Assembly: GCA_009746045.1 (NCBI GenBank)
Contig: RPFO01000253.1
Span: 2,650,388 to 2,686,824 of the forward strand
Direction: 5' to 3'
Source of the DNA: Mesostigma viride
Taxonomy: Eukaryota > Streptophyta > Mesostigmatophyceae > Mesostigmatales > Mesostigmataceae
DNA length: 36,437 bases
Shown: positions 21,278-29,862 of the stretch, one piece after another
How positions within the stretch are numbered: the first letter of the stretch is position 1
How the letters are laid out: each line of letters opens with the position of its first letter
Notes under the pieces: model-generated
Told to the model about the DNA's origin: nothing
The model's input: the letters and a program-made list of their open reading frames with translations, nothing else
The model's database searches: none
Program-made: the position numbers and the translations under genes

Positions 21278-21782
21278 CTGCACAAGTCGCGGTATGGGAA
21301 GACAAGCAATGCAATTTACATAAAAACGCAAGCACTAGTCAGCTACCATTCCCGTTGAATCACAACCAACAAGCAAGCCATAGCCTAGGTGACTGAAGCT
21401 AAGTTCGATTGGAGTGCCTTCCTACCAAGAGAAACAGATTCCCTCGCGGGGGCGTGCAAACTCAGGCATAGCGTATAGGGCGCGTGAAAACGGCAAAGGC
21501 AAAGCGGAGCCCGCCGCAAAGGCGGCGGGCTCCGCTTTGCCTTTGCCGTTTTCACGCGCCCTATACGCTATGCCTGAGTTTGCACGCCCCCGCGAGGGAA
21601 TATAGCCCGCAGCCCTACCGCTTTGCAACCCCCCACGAGTGAAATTTTATATTTTATAGTGCCAAGCCGTGCAGGGTTTTATATACACACAGTGTAGAGC
21701 ACTACTGTACACACAGTCTATAGCATTGTCAACCAAGCAAATCCAAATACATGTCACAGAAACAGTTTTCCTTCAAACACAC
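21278..21782 (-). other. Predicted 505-nt intron of the leftward gene
   Basis: The donor (read on the minus strand) is TACCAG|GTGTGT at 21783/21782 and the acceptor is TTGTGCAG|GGAACG at 21278/21277. Both joins are phase 0, giving ...GGSLYQ-GTVSWTNAAG. The region between has stops in this frame and contains the perfect hairpin 21439-21600. Two independent signals (splice sites and phase) agree, so I treat it as a real intron. Confidence 0.7.
21439..21600. repeat. Perfect hairpin, 79-bp arms, 4-nt loop
   Basis: The left arm 21439-21517 and right arm 21522-21600 are exact inverted copies around the loop AAAG. They start TTCCCTCGCGGGGGCG and meet at GCCCGCCGC/GCGGCGGGC. The hairpin lies inside the predicted intron of the leftward gene. 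No other copy occurs in the window. Confidence 0.95.
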
Positions 21783-22411
21783 CTGGTATAACGAGCCGCC
21801 AGGAGCAAACTCGACTGGCGAGGTGCCCTCACTCTGAGAAACCGAAGGAGTTTCAACAGGAACTCCTACAGTGATAGGAACTCCTTCCGCCGTCGCGTTG
21901 CTCAGCGTCGTTTGCAGCACTTCACCGCGGACGGCTGCACATCGCCGTTTGCCAGCCCTGAGATTTCCGGCAAGTGGCTCTGCGGCGTTTCCTGTGTGAC
22001 CCCAGATGTCGCAGCCGTTACCGGATGCGTGATTCCTGGTGAGGACCCTGCTCCGAAATCCACCTCTAGCTGCCGTGAGGTGGGGTCGTTGGGACGCAGC
22101 CTATTAAACCTGTTAGCAAAGGCAGCCATGGCATCGTCTGGGGCATCTCCTGGTAACTGAGCATCGGGCACCGTGCACTGCACACATTTCCAAACCGTCT
22201 GTCTGTCCACTGCTGTTAGTACCGGTAGGGTTTGGTGACAGCAAAAACGTGCATGCAGCATGCGCCTTTCTCCCACACTTTCCGGAGCATTCACAGGTAG
22301 CACCCTTGAGAAACTTAGGGTCATTGCCATTTGCTGAGGCTACAGTACATGGCACTCTGCGATACCAGCCTCACAGTTAGCATCGTCCAATGCATCGTCG
22401 GCAGTAGCCAT
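21783..22411 (-). CDS. Leftward gene, upstream exon(s): Cys-rich PHD-like region, frames broken
   Basis: An ATG at 22411 opens MATADDALDDANCEAG. The frame then changes to GATCECSGKCGRKAHAAC (near 22310-22255), and again to CCHQTLPVLTAVDRQTVWKC and VQC (near 22245-22180). Put in order, the Cys/His spacing resembles the second half of a PHD-type finger ending W-K-C-x2-C. A further frame runs to VEFAPGGSLYQ and the donor site at 21783. Three frame changes within 600 bp mean either very short introns that I cannot place, decay, or assembly indels. The downstream exon is intact, which favours a recently functional gene. The PHD-like call is tentative. Confidence 0.4.
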
Positions 22412-22546
22412 GGGAGAAACCTCACGTAATTGTTACCGATCATACGCCATCCCCGGTTGATCAATGCGCTTTGCGACTTGCGGGCACAATTAAGGTTTTA
22501 CGGGTGAACTCCCGCGCTCACAGCCTCCGTTGAGCAAACCTGTGTC

Positions 22547-22780
22547 ATGTCCCACGTAGCTCCCACAAAAACCAGCATCTTCATTAAAACAATAAGTGGA
22601 AGCATACATGTGACACTAATTGACATGCCCGGAGGCACGCCGTTCAAGGCCCTTCATGAAGTACGTTGCCCTAGAGGCAACCAAGACACGGGTGGGTGGG
22701 TGGGGAGCAAAGAAAGAGGCCGACAAAACCAGCCAGAGCGGCTTTTAGTCGCAAAACCTCCCTTATCCCTAGCTAACTGA
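22547..22780 (+). pseudogene. Short ORF with ubiquitin-like N-terminal hairpin, copy 1
   Basis: From the ATG in block P the frame reads SIFIKTISGSIHVTL shortly after the start, then PGGTPFKALHEVRC, and runs into unrelated sequence to a stop at 22780. The first part resembles the opening beta-hairpin of ubiquitin (the IF-x-KT-x-x-G pattern), and TPFKAL occupies the place where the first helix would begin. The rest of a ubiquitin fold is absent. Resemblance over about 25 residues could be chance. Confidence 0.25.
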
Positions 22781-23126
22781 CGTCATTAAACCCTTATGTT
22801 TAGTGGATGCTAGTAAGACGCTAACCGTACAGACCGGGGGTAGAATATCCCGAATCTGCACGGCTAGTATTAAATAATGCGTAGGTTGTTCTTTTCAGGG
22901 GCACTGCACCTCACGCCCCGTTCCGCCCGGGTATAATCAACCCAAGCGCGGAACGCACATTTTATTTAATTCATTTTTCAACCATGCACTATATTGCATC
23001 TACTAATCACAAAAGCTCTAGCCAAACAGCTACGAGTAAACACTACGACCTATAAGCCGCTCATCCAGTGGCCTCTTGTTCCCGCATTCACGTATAGAAG
23101 AAACTCCGTTCAAAGAACCCCGATTC

Positions 23127-23279
23127 ATGTCCCACGTAGCTCCCACAAAAACCAGCATCTTCATTAAAACAATAAGTGGAAGCATACATGTGACACTAAT
23201 TGACATGCCCGGAGGCACGCCGTTCAAGGCCCTTCATGAAGTACGTTGCCCAATCACCCCCGCCCTGGCTTTCCCTTGA
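23127..23279 (+). pseudogene. Short ORF with ubiquitin-like N-terminal hairpin, copy 2
   Basis: This is the same 40-residue start as copy 1, because it lies in the second P block. It then diverges at ITPALAFP and stops at 23279. The two copies share sequence only through the duplication, so conservation here is not evidence of selection. Confidence 0.25.
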
Positions 23280-24507
23280 AGCCGCACTCCACCTTGCTCG
23301 TTGTCACAAGTGACCGCCCTGCCGCAAAACGGGAGCCCCCCCACATCGGGAGGCGTGTGCCCGGCGGCTGTGGATGCATGGCCAGGCCCAAAAAGGCCCA
23401 GCGCATTTGCACTGCGATTGCGCACGGCCAGCCTATCATGACCCCTCTCGGGGCCCCGAGTCGGTACCGCTATGGCCGTCTCCCCATAGACCCGGGGTGC
23501 TTCGAGAAAAAACGTGGACCTAGCCCAGGCCCCGCCAGCCCGGATGCCCGAGGCCACAGCCCCAGGCACCTGGCTGAACGAGAGTCCGTTCAGCCAAGAC
23601 CGCATTCCCCCCCGAGGTTTCTATGCGTGGGGAAAAAATTTCTAGCTTAGGCGCTTTTCCCATCGCCGTCCCCAGCCCCAACCACCCCCCCCTCGGCGGA
23701 AGGCAATTGCAAAGTTTGCTGGCCAGCAGCAATTTCCGAAGAAAAAGCCGCAGGCCGCGGACCGAGACACGGGTCGCCAGTGCCAGCCATCCGGCTCCAA
23801 CCCGGGGTGCAAGCATCCCCAGGTACGGAGCACCAGCTCGCGCACTGGGCCGACCAAGCGACAGTTGAGCACCTGTCACGGCATCCGGCCCACCAAAGAC
23901 CCCAAGCTGGGGAAAAGGTGCGGACCGGAGGTAATCATTTTCTTTTCTTTTAGTTAACCGAGCGAGGAACTACGCCTGGCCGGTTAACAACTGGAAGTCT
24001 CACCACTGGCCAAGTGGCCAGTGCAACCAGTGCTTTTGGGATTTTGCTCCGCAGCACCCATAGCTGCGGCTGCCGCCGCAACGACAACGAGCAAAGAAAG
24101 AGGCCGACAAAACCAGCCAGAGCGGCTTTTAGTCGCAAAACCTCCCTTATCCCTAGCTAACTGACGTCATTAAACCCTTATGTTTAGTGGATGCTAGTAA
24201 GACGCTAACCGTACAGACCGGGGGTAGAATATCCCGAATCTGCACGGCTAGTATTAAATAATGCGTAGGTTGTTCTTTTCATGGGCACTGCACCTCACGC
24301 CCCGTTCCGCCCGGGTATAATCAACCCAAGCGCGGAACGCACATTTTATTTAATTCATTTTTCAACCATGCACTATATTGCATCTACTAATCACAAAAGC
24401 TCTAGCCAAACAGCTACGAGTAAACACTACGACCTTTAAGCCGCTCATCCAGCGGCCTCTTGTTCCCGCATTCACGTATAGAAGAAACTCCGTTCAAAGA
24501 ACCCCGA

Positions 24508-24923
24508 TTCAATTGCCAACCGAGATGTCAAGTTGTCAAACGAGATGTCAAGTTGACAACCGAAGTGCCTCCTGAACTGTCAACTAAAAGTCTAAAGCCG
24601 CAATCGACAGTACTACAAGTTGACAGTTCAGAAGGTAGGTCGGTTTTGCGCAATTGCCTACCTTCTGAACTGTCAACTAAAAGTCTAAAGCAGCAATCGA
24701 CAGTACTACAAGTTGACAGTTCAGAAGGTAGGTCGGTTTTGCGCAATTGCCTACCTTCTGAACTGTCAACTAAAAGTCTAAAGCCGCAATCGACAGTACT
24801 ACAAGTTGACAGTTCAGAAGGTAGGTCGGTTTTGCGCAATTGCCTAGTTGACAGTTCAGGAGGCACTTCGGTTGTCAACTTGACATCTCGTTTGACAACT
24901 TGACATCTCGGTTGGCAATTGAC
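24508..24923. repeat. Foldback with three internal tandem units
   Basis: The outer inverted repeat of about 74 bp starts TCAATTGCCAACCGAG at 24508 and is mirrored to 24923. The core has three units of about 106 bp, each itself a palindrome: GAACTGTCAACT on one side and AGTTGACAGTTC on the other, separated by AAAGTCTAAAGCCGCAATCG-like sequence. Unit junctions read CTACCTTCTG. Open frames on both strands are mirror by-products of the symmetry. It abuts the end of the second Q block. Confidence 0.85.
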
Positions 24924-25277
24924 CATCTCGTAATTTGGTGCCTGCAAGTCGGTGAACAACCTGTCAGCTCGCCGACCAACTCGACTTCCCGCCTAACTCA
25001 GGTGCTTCCCCGCGTATTATGCATGACACTTCACTGCCAGGTTGGCTTGTCCCACGCCAACCTGCGTACTTCCGCGGCAACTGCATTTTGCCACTGTCGA
25101 CTAACTGCTTGTGAATGTGTTACGAGGTAGTAATGCATTACGAGGATGAACTGATGTAAATGTGTGGAAATTAGGTCAGTCTTCTGTAGGAGTTGTGCAT
25201 TGACTACTAGTTTCTCTATCAGTCTGTCATGTGGACAGGTCCACGTTCAGTTGACAGCTGCGCACCATGCGTTGAAA

Positions 25278-28200
25278 ATGGCGTCTTCTTGTTCGAGGTC
25301 AGCCACCCCCGGCGGCAGGACAGCAGCCTTTGTCGACAGGGATGGTAGCGTGTGCGTCACCAATGTTGGCTCCCTCGGCACGGATTCTAACCAGCCGGGG
25401 GCAGCTGGCTGCCTTGGTAGCGAACGCAGGCAAGCAGGGAGAAAGAGCATCGCCACGGTGCGGTCGGAGAAACTGGTGGACAGCGTCATCGTCGCTGACA
25501 TGAGCCTTATTCGCACATGCTGCCAAAAGGATTGCATGGAACCAGTCGGCACCTCAGTCCGGGATTTCCGAGTCTGGTGTGCATGCAGCCAGAGAAAAGT
25601 ACCTTGGCTTGCAAAAGCAGGAGGAGCGCAGCCAATTCGTGGTCAGTCTGCTGCAGAAGCACGGACTTCAGAACATCGTCGTCGAGCCGCCGGGAGGCAC
25701 GCATCCGATTTATTGGAAGTACGATGTGAAGGGCCAGATGTCCCTGCCTGTGAGCATGCCAAATGGTGACAAGGCCGAGATTGTCGCCTGCCACAAGGTT
25801 ATCCAGGCTGTCCTGTGCATCTCGGCACCTGTGTGGCACAGTCTCTTGAAGGCGGCGGTGCATGCAGAGTCTGTGCACGAGTCGGGCGAGTTCGCCTACG
25901 ATGATATCACCCTCGACGAGCTAGGCTTGACCTCTGAACAGCTGCAGCAGGCAGACAAGGCGGCGCGGATCACCGGTCGCAGTGAGGTGAGGGAGGTGAC
26001 TGCCAATTGGATCATTGCGTACGCGCAGAGCAAGGGCGACTACAACCCAGCGAGCGGTGAGAATGTGGTGCAGCTGGACCTCGACTGTCTGAAGCTGATC
26101 TGGGAGCAGGACTACTGCGAGGATGTGCGTAGCATGGTGGGCGACCACCTGAACTACAAGGCCTTTCGTGAGGTGTGGCTCAAGGTGGCAGAGGGCAACT
26201 ACCACCCTGGCTCCCCCAAGATTGTCTTCAGGATTTTCAAGCGCAATGCCGGCATCTGCAACGACTGCGCCAACCTCAGGGAGATGCGGAGGGGCATCGG
26301 GCAGCGGCAGGACCTGCGCGCCACGTACGAGAAAGCGTGGGCCCTGCACAACGCAAGCCACCGAGATGAGAGGCGATACTTCTACGAGCGCAGGCACGAG
26401 TTCATGCTCGCGCTGTGTCTCTGGGCGTTCCTGCAGATCGTCATCGACAAGATGGACAAGCAGAAGAGCCGCGTGCCTTTCCTCTCCAACGGCTCCGATG
26501 TGTGGAAGCAAGTGGCTGACGGCGTGTTCCCGTTTTCCTGGTACGCGTGCGTGGTGCATGGCTGGAAGGCCCTCTTTTACTGTGGCCTGCCCTACTTGTT
26601 GACCAAGGGGCAGACGGGCTCCCTTACTGTCACCATGCTGATGGATGCTCTCTCGCTGGTGTGCAAGGCTGAGCCATGGGCGAAGGACGGGAGGCCAATG
26701 CCACCTGACCTCCATGTGCAGGTTGACGGGGGGAGCGAAAACCGAAACAACACGGTGCTGTGTTGGGCCGGGATGCTGGTGGCCACCGGCATGTTCAAGA
26801 ACGTCTTCCTGCACCGCCTGCTGAGGGGCCACTCGCACTGTGACCCAGACCAGATGTTCGGTATCGGTGTGGGTTACATGAAGGACGGACGCTCCGGCTT
26901 GGAGTGCACACCCTATGCGACGCTAGAGGCGTTTATCGGGGGCTGGAAGGATGCCTTCAAGAACTCAGATGCCGACCCGACCAAGATGCGTCACGTGCCG
27001 GACGGGACGATGGTGCGGATGCTGGCTCAAGCCTACAACGTGGCCGCCTGGATCGCAAAGCATAAGGACAAGGACTTGGCTGGGTGGGCCAACAGCGCCG
27101 ATTTTTGCCAAGACATCGGGCCCGACAGCATTCCCTACAAGGGGCCATCGTCAGCTAAGCCGCACCACACCCATTTTCGCAAGGCCGAGGATGGCCGGGC
27201 ATATTTCGGGTGGCAGCTTCTCCGCCGCGGCACCTGGTTCCCGGTGGGCTTTAAGGAAGGACAGCCCATGTACACCGAGGACGGGGAGGTTTACTATGGG
27301 TGCCGGGTGTTTGCTCCAGGCACGCCGATGGAAGACCTGGAGACGCCGCCGCCCTGGTGTCCGTTCGACGCGGACTGGTTCAAGAATGAGCTCCCGCGCA
27401 TCAAGCGAGTGATTGCGGGCATCCCTGGCAACCCGAACCTGCGGCGCTATTTCTCGAGCTGCATGCCTGAGCTCCTGTCGTGGGGCGACTGGCTGGACAA
27501 GCTCCCAAGGCAGCCCGGCGCAGTCCCAGTGGAGTGGGAAATCGAGCCGTGGCTGACACCCGCCATGGTACGTGCCATTCGCGGCCGTGCACCGGCAGCG
27601 CCTACTCCCGAGCTGACGCGGGACGAACGTCTGGTGGAGCTGGCCACAGAGGCGGCTCGCATCGCGCAGCCCCTGGTCGAGCCGGTCCGCCACGCCGGCT
27701 TCACGCAGGCTGCATGGGAGCGGGCGAATCACCGCATCGAGCTGCAGGTCGCGTCACGCACCGCCTGCGATGCGTTGAAAGCAGGTGACAGTGTTCTGGC
27801 AGTCTTGCCGGAGCACGTGGCGTCAAGCCCCACGTGGACGCCAGTGGTCTACGCCACCGTGGCGTCCGTGGTGCCACCTCAGGTAGGCACGGAGGGGCAG
27901 CGCTACGAGCTGGAATGCTTCCGCGCACCGTCTTACTTTGGGAAGTGGCAGCGCTGGAGCCCTCACTCGGCCATTTGTCCACCGCCGAGAGGGGTGCCGA
28001 AGCACACTTTTCAGGTGGCACCCTCGTCCATCCTCTTGTCCACGTGGAACAAGGGGAAGAAGAAGTATGCCGTTTCACTCAGCAAGGACGGCGTGCTGCT
28101 GAAAAACACAAGGGACGCCATCGCCAACACGCCCGCGCTAGTCACGGCGATGAAATGGGATGGCTACGTCTCCCAGCAGGCGACTGAGGACTCCGCAAGC

Positions 28201-28800
28201 CGCGCGTTCCAGGATCTCGTGGCTGGCGGGATTCCGGTGGGCACGCGCGTGTGCGCCATGTTTCAGGCAAGGCGGGAGCACGGCAGGGTGGCGGCGGTGG
28301 ATGCCGCTCGTCAAATGGCCCTCATCCGCTGGCAAGATGACCCGACTCATGCATGGGAGGAGGAATCATATTGGCATCAATGCTCATACCTGAACCTGCA
28401 GTCCCTTTTGTGTTCGTGCCCTGGGATCGTTATCCCACAGCTTGAGGAGGGCATTCTTGCAGCGGGGGACCTGAAGCTGCAGGGCTCGGCTGGGCAGACT
28501 GCAGGGGCTGAGCCTGACGTGGCCGAGGAGGATGCATCCGCACATGCGGAGCCTTCTACGCGAGGCGGTAGGGGCGTGCAGACTCGTGGGAGGCGCGGGC
28601 AGCCGCCAGCGCACCCGGCAGCTGGCACAAGTCGTGCGGCACCCCTCGGAGGAGGGAGGAAGCAGTTGAGGCGGGCGGCAACTGCCACGCGTCACTCCTA
28701 CAATGCTGCAGATTTGGAGGACAGTGACTTGGGCGAGGAGGATGTGGAGGAGGCCAGCCAGCCCAGCGACGAGGAGAACGACAGCATGGATGATGACTGA
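25278..28800 (+). CDS. Large DDE-like transposase of the 11.19-kb element
   Basis: The ATG at 25278 (GAAAATGG context) opens MASSCSRSATPGG and reads to CCQKDCMEPVG. Near 25567-25580 the frame must shift to continue AAREKYLGLQKQEERSQF, after which 1,070 codons run without a break to the TGA at 28798. Counting from codon 25579, the main motifs are IDKMDKQKSR (Asp 290 and 293), LHVQVDGGSENRNN (Asp 383), and LRGHSHCDPDQMFG (residues 415-428; Asp 422 or 424). This order resembles RNase H-fold proteins of protist genomes with IDxMDQ, a DN-type motif and GHTxxxxD (DUF7869-like); the match is from memory. A possible SH3/Tudor-like barrel lies near residues 885-930 (VGTRVCAMFQ...ALIRWQDD). A basic patch (GGGRKQLRRA) and an acidic tail end the protein. 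The long intact frame suggests recent activity; the single shift may be an error. Confidence 0.7.
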
Positions 28801-29052
28801 ATACATTGTCTTGCCTTGTGTGGCACGGGTGGTGTGGGCGGCATGGGCCAGCCGGGAGTGTAGGGTGGTCGAGATGCTTAATTGCATGGCGTGTATTATG
28901 CTTGGTGTGTGGCATGCCGTGACATGACGGGATGACATTACGGCATGGGTGGGCTGCTCGGTGGCCATTGTGGTCTGTCTTACAATAGCACTAGTGGCAC
29001 CCGCTGGCTTCGCCCAGCCCAAAACAGGGTCCCTTTTTTTGGCAGTACTTCG
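28801..29052. other. No gene seen; 3' flank of the transposase gene
   Basis: The segment is rich in GTGTGG and GGCATG strings and probably includes the 3' UTR. No ORF with motifs and no clear polyadenylation signal were identified. Confidence 0.4.
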
Positions 29053-29297
29053 CCCCGCTGCCCGCTGCCCGCAGCCCGCAGCCCGCAGCCCGCTGCCCGC
29101 TGCGCGCTGCCCGCTGCATGCCCGCTGCCCGCTGCCCGCTGCCCGCTGCGCGCTGCCCGCTGCCCGCTGCCCGCTGCCCGCTGCGCGCTGCCCGCTGCCC
29201 GCTGCCCGCTGCCCGCTGCCCGCTGCCCGCTGCTCGCTGCCCGCTGCCCGCTGCCCGCTGCCCGCTGCCCGCAGCCCGCAGCCCGCTGCCCGCTGCC
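29053..29297 (+). repeat. Right subterminal 7-bp minisatellite (CCCGCTG)n
   Basis: About 35 units of CCCGCTG with variants CCCGCAG, CGCGCTG and CTCGCTG occupy 245 bp, starting about 560 bp inside the right terminus. Seven bases is not a multiple of three, so all frames cycle through the same Ala-Arg-Cys-Pro-Leu-Pro-type peptide; these open frames are not genes. The DNA from 29298 to 29830 has no supportable gene. Confidence 0.9.
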
Positions 29298-29830
29298 AAG
29301 ATGACCATATTTAATGCTGGTGAATGCAATTGGTGGTCACCTTCCGCGGAGCCGCGATCTTGCTATCAGGCTACTATGGCACTAGTTAACAATTATGATA
29401 GCAAGCACGCAATTGAAGCCAGCCTGTCAATGAAGTGTTACTGTTCCACATGTTGATCATCAAGACGCCTCATACCTGTGCCATGGTGTCAGTTACATGA
29501 TTGCTTTTATACCATATTGGAGTCATGAATAGTGCATTACATAAGAACTGGCTCCAAGTGCGGCACTGGTCCTCAAATCAAGCATTATTTGAGCAGCAAA
29601 TCAGAAGTTGCAGCTCGCCCACATTTGACGCTACCCGAGCCGAGATGTAAAACCTGGACGGTAAGTGTATGTGGTGTTGAATGGGGCAATCCATGTGTGG
29701 TAAGCATGGGGAACAATCACACATTAATCCCTTGTTCCTTCTCACATAGTTAGCGTAACAGTTTATGACGAAACAACAAGAAATAAAGCAGAAATAAAGA
29801 TTCAAGGGTTTATTAAAAATATGAACCCTG

Positions 29831-29859
29831 GATTTTAACATACTAAAAAAAACCAGCCC
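29831..29859 (-). repeat. Right terminal inverted repeat of the 11.19-kb element
   Basis: It is the exact inverse of 18671-18699, followed by the duplicated TTG (29860-29862). Just inside is a small inverted repeat (GGGTTTATT...AATATGAACCC). Confidence 0.9.
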
Positions 29860-29862
29860 TTG

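Larger units (their letters stand above)
22545..24511. repeat. Tandem duplication: block P and block Q, two copies each
   Basis: Block P (127 bp) is at 22545-22671 and 23125-23251. Block Q (423 bp) is at 22705-23127 and 24089-24511. The order is P, 33 bp, Q directly joined to P, 837 bp, Q. The second unit therefore carries about 800 extra bases (or the first has lost them). Copies differ by only a few bases, for example AGGGGCAC versus ATGGGCAC in Q, so the event is recent. Units begin TCATGTCCC and end CCCGATTCA, reminiscent of the TG...CA edges of LTRs, but no 5-bp flanking duplication was found. The 837-bp segment (23252-24088) has no supportable gene. Confidence 0.85.
18671..29859. mobile_element. 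11,189-bp TIR transposon, unclassified superfamily
   Basis: Perfect 29-bp terminal inverted repeats lie at 18671-18699 and 29831-29859 and start GGGCTGGTTTTTTTTAGTAT. The host palindrome arm is cut between them: left flank ...GGACCGATTTG, right flank TTGCCTCAGG. The intact arm (for example at 30601) reads GACCGATTTGCCTCAGG, so TTG is a 3-bp target duplication. Inside are two divergent genes (minus 22411-19451, plus 25278-28800), a tandem duplication (22545-24511), a foldback (24508-24923), a 79-bp-arm hairpin (21439-21600), and 7-bp minisatellites near each end. The termini do not start CACT(A/G), so it is not a standard CACTA element. The 3-bp duplication narrows but does not settle the superfamily. 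Confidence 0.85.

Noticed and set aside
22545-24511. LTR retrotransposon with two LTRs
   Set aside because: Edges look like TG...CA, but the units are directly joined, there is no internal coding region, and no 5-bp flanking duplication was found.
24460-24959. Long open frames on both strands (about 145 residues each) over the foldback
   Set aside because: The DNA is palindromic and tandemly repeated, so both frames are mirror images of the same repeat and have no start or domain logic.
25921-26838. 305-residue minus-strand frame
   Set aside because: It lies opposite the transposase, whose own frame has conserved motifs. The opposite frame follows from GC-rich codon positions.
29053-29297. 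Telomeric or CRISPR-like array
   Set aside because: The units are directly abutting 7-mers with no spacers, and CCCGCTG is not a known telomere repeat. The array is internal to a transposon.
28945-29456. Several overlapping open frames rich in Ala-Arg-Cys-Pro-Leu
   Set aside because: They are the translation of a 7-bp minisatellite in every frame.
18671-29859. CACTA (EnSpm) transposon
   Set aside because: The 3-bp duplication fits, but the termini begin GGGCTGG rather than CACT(A/G), and the transposase motifs do not look like the CACTA type.
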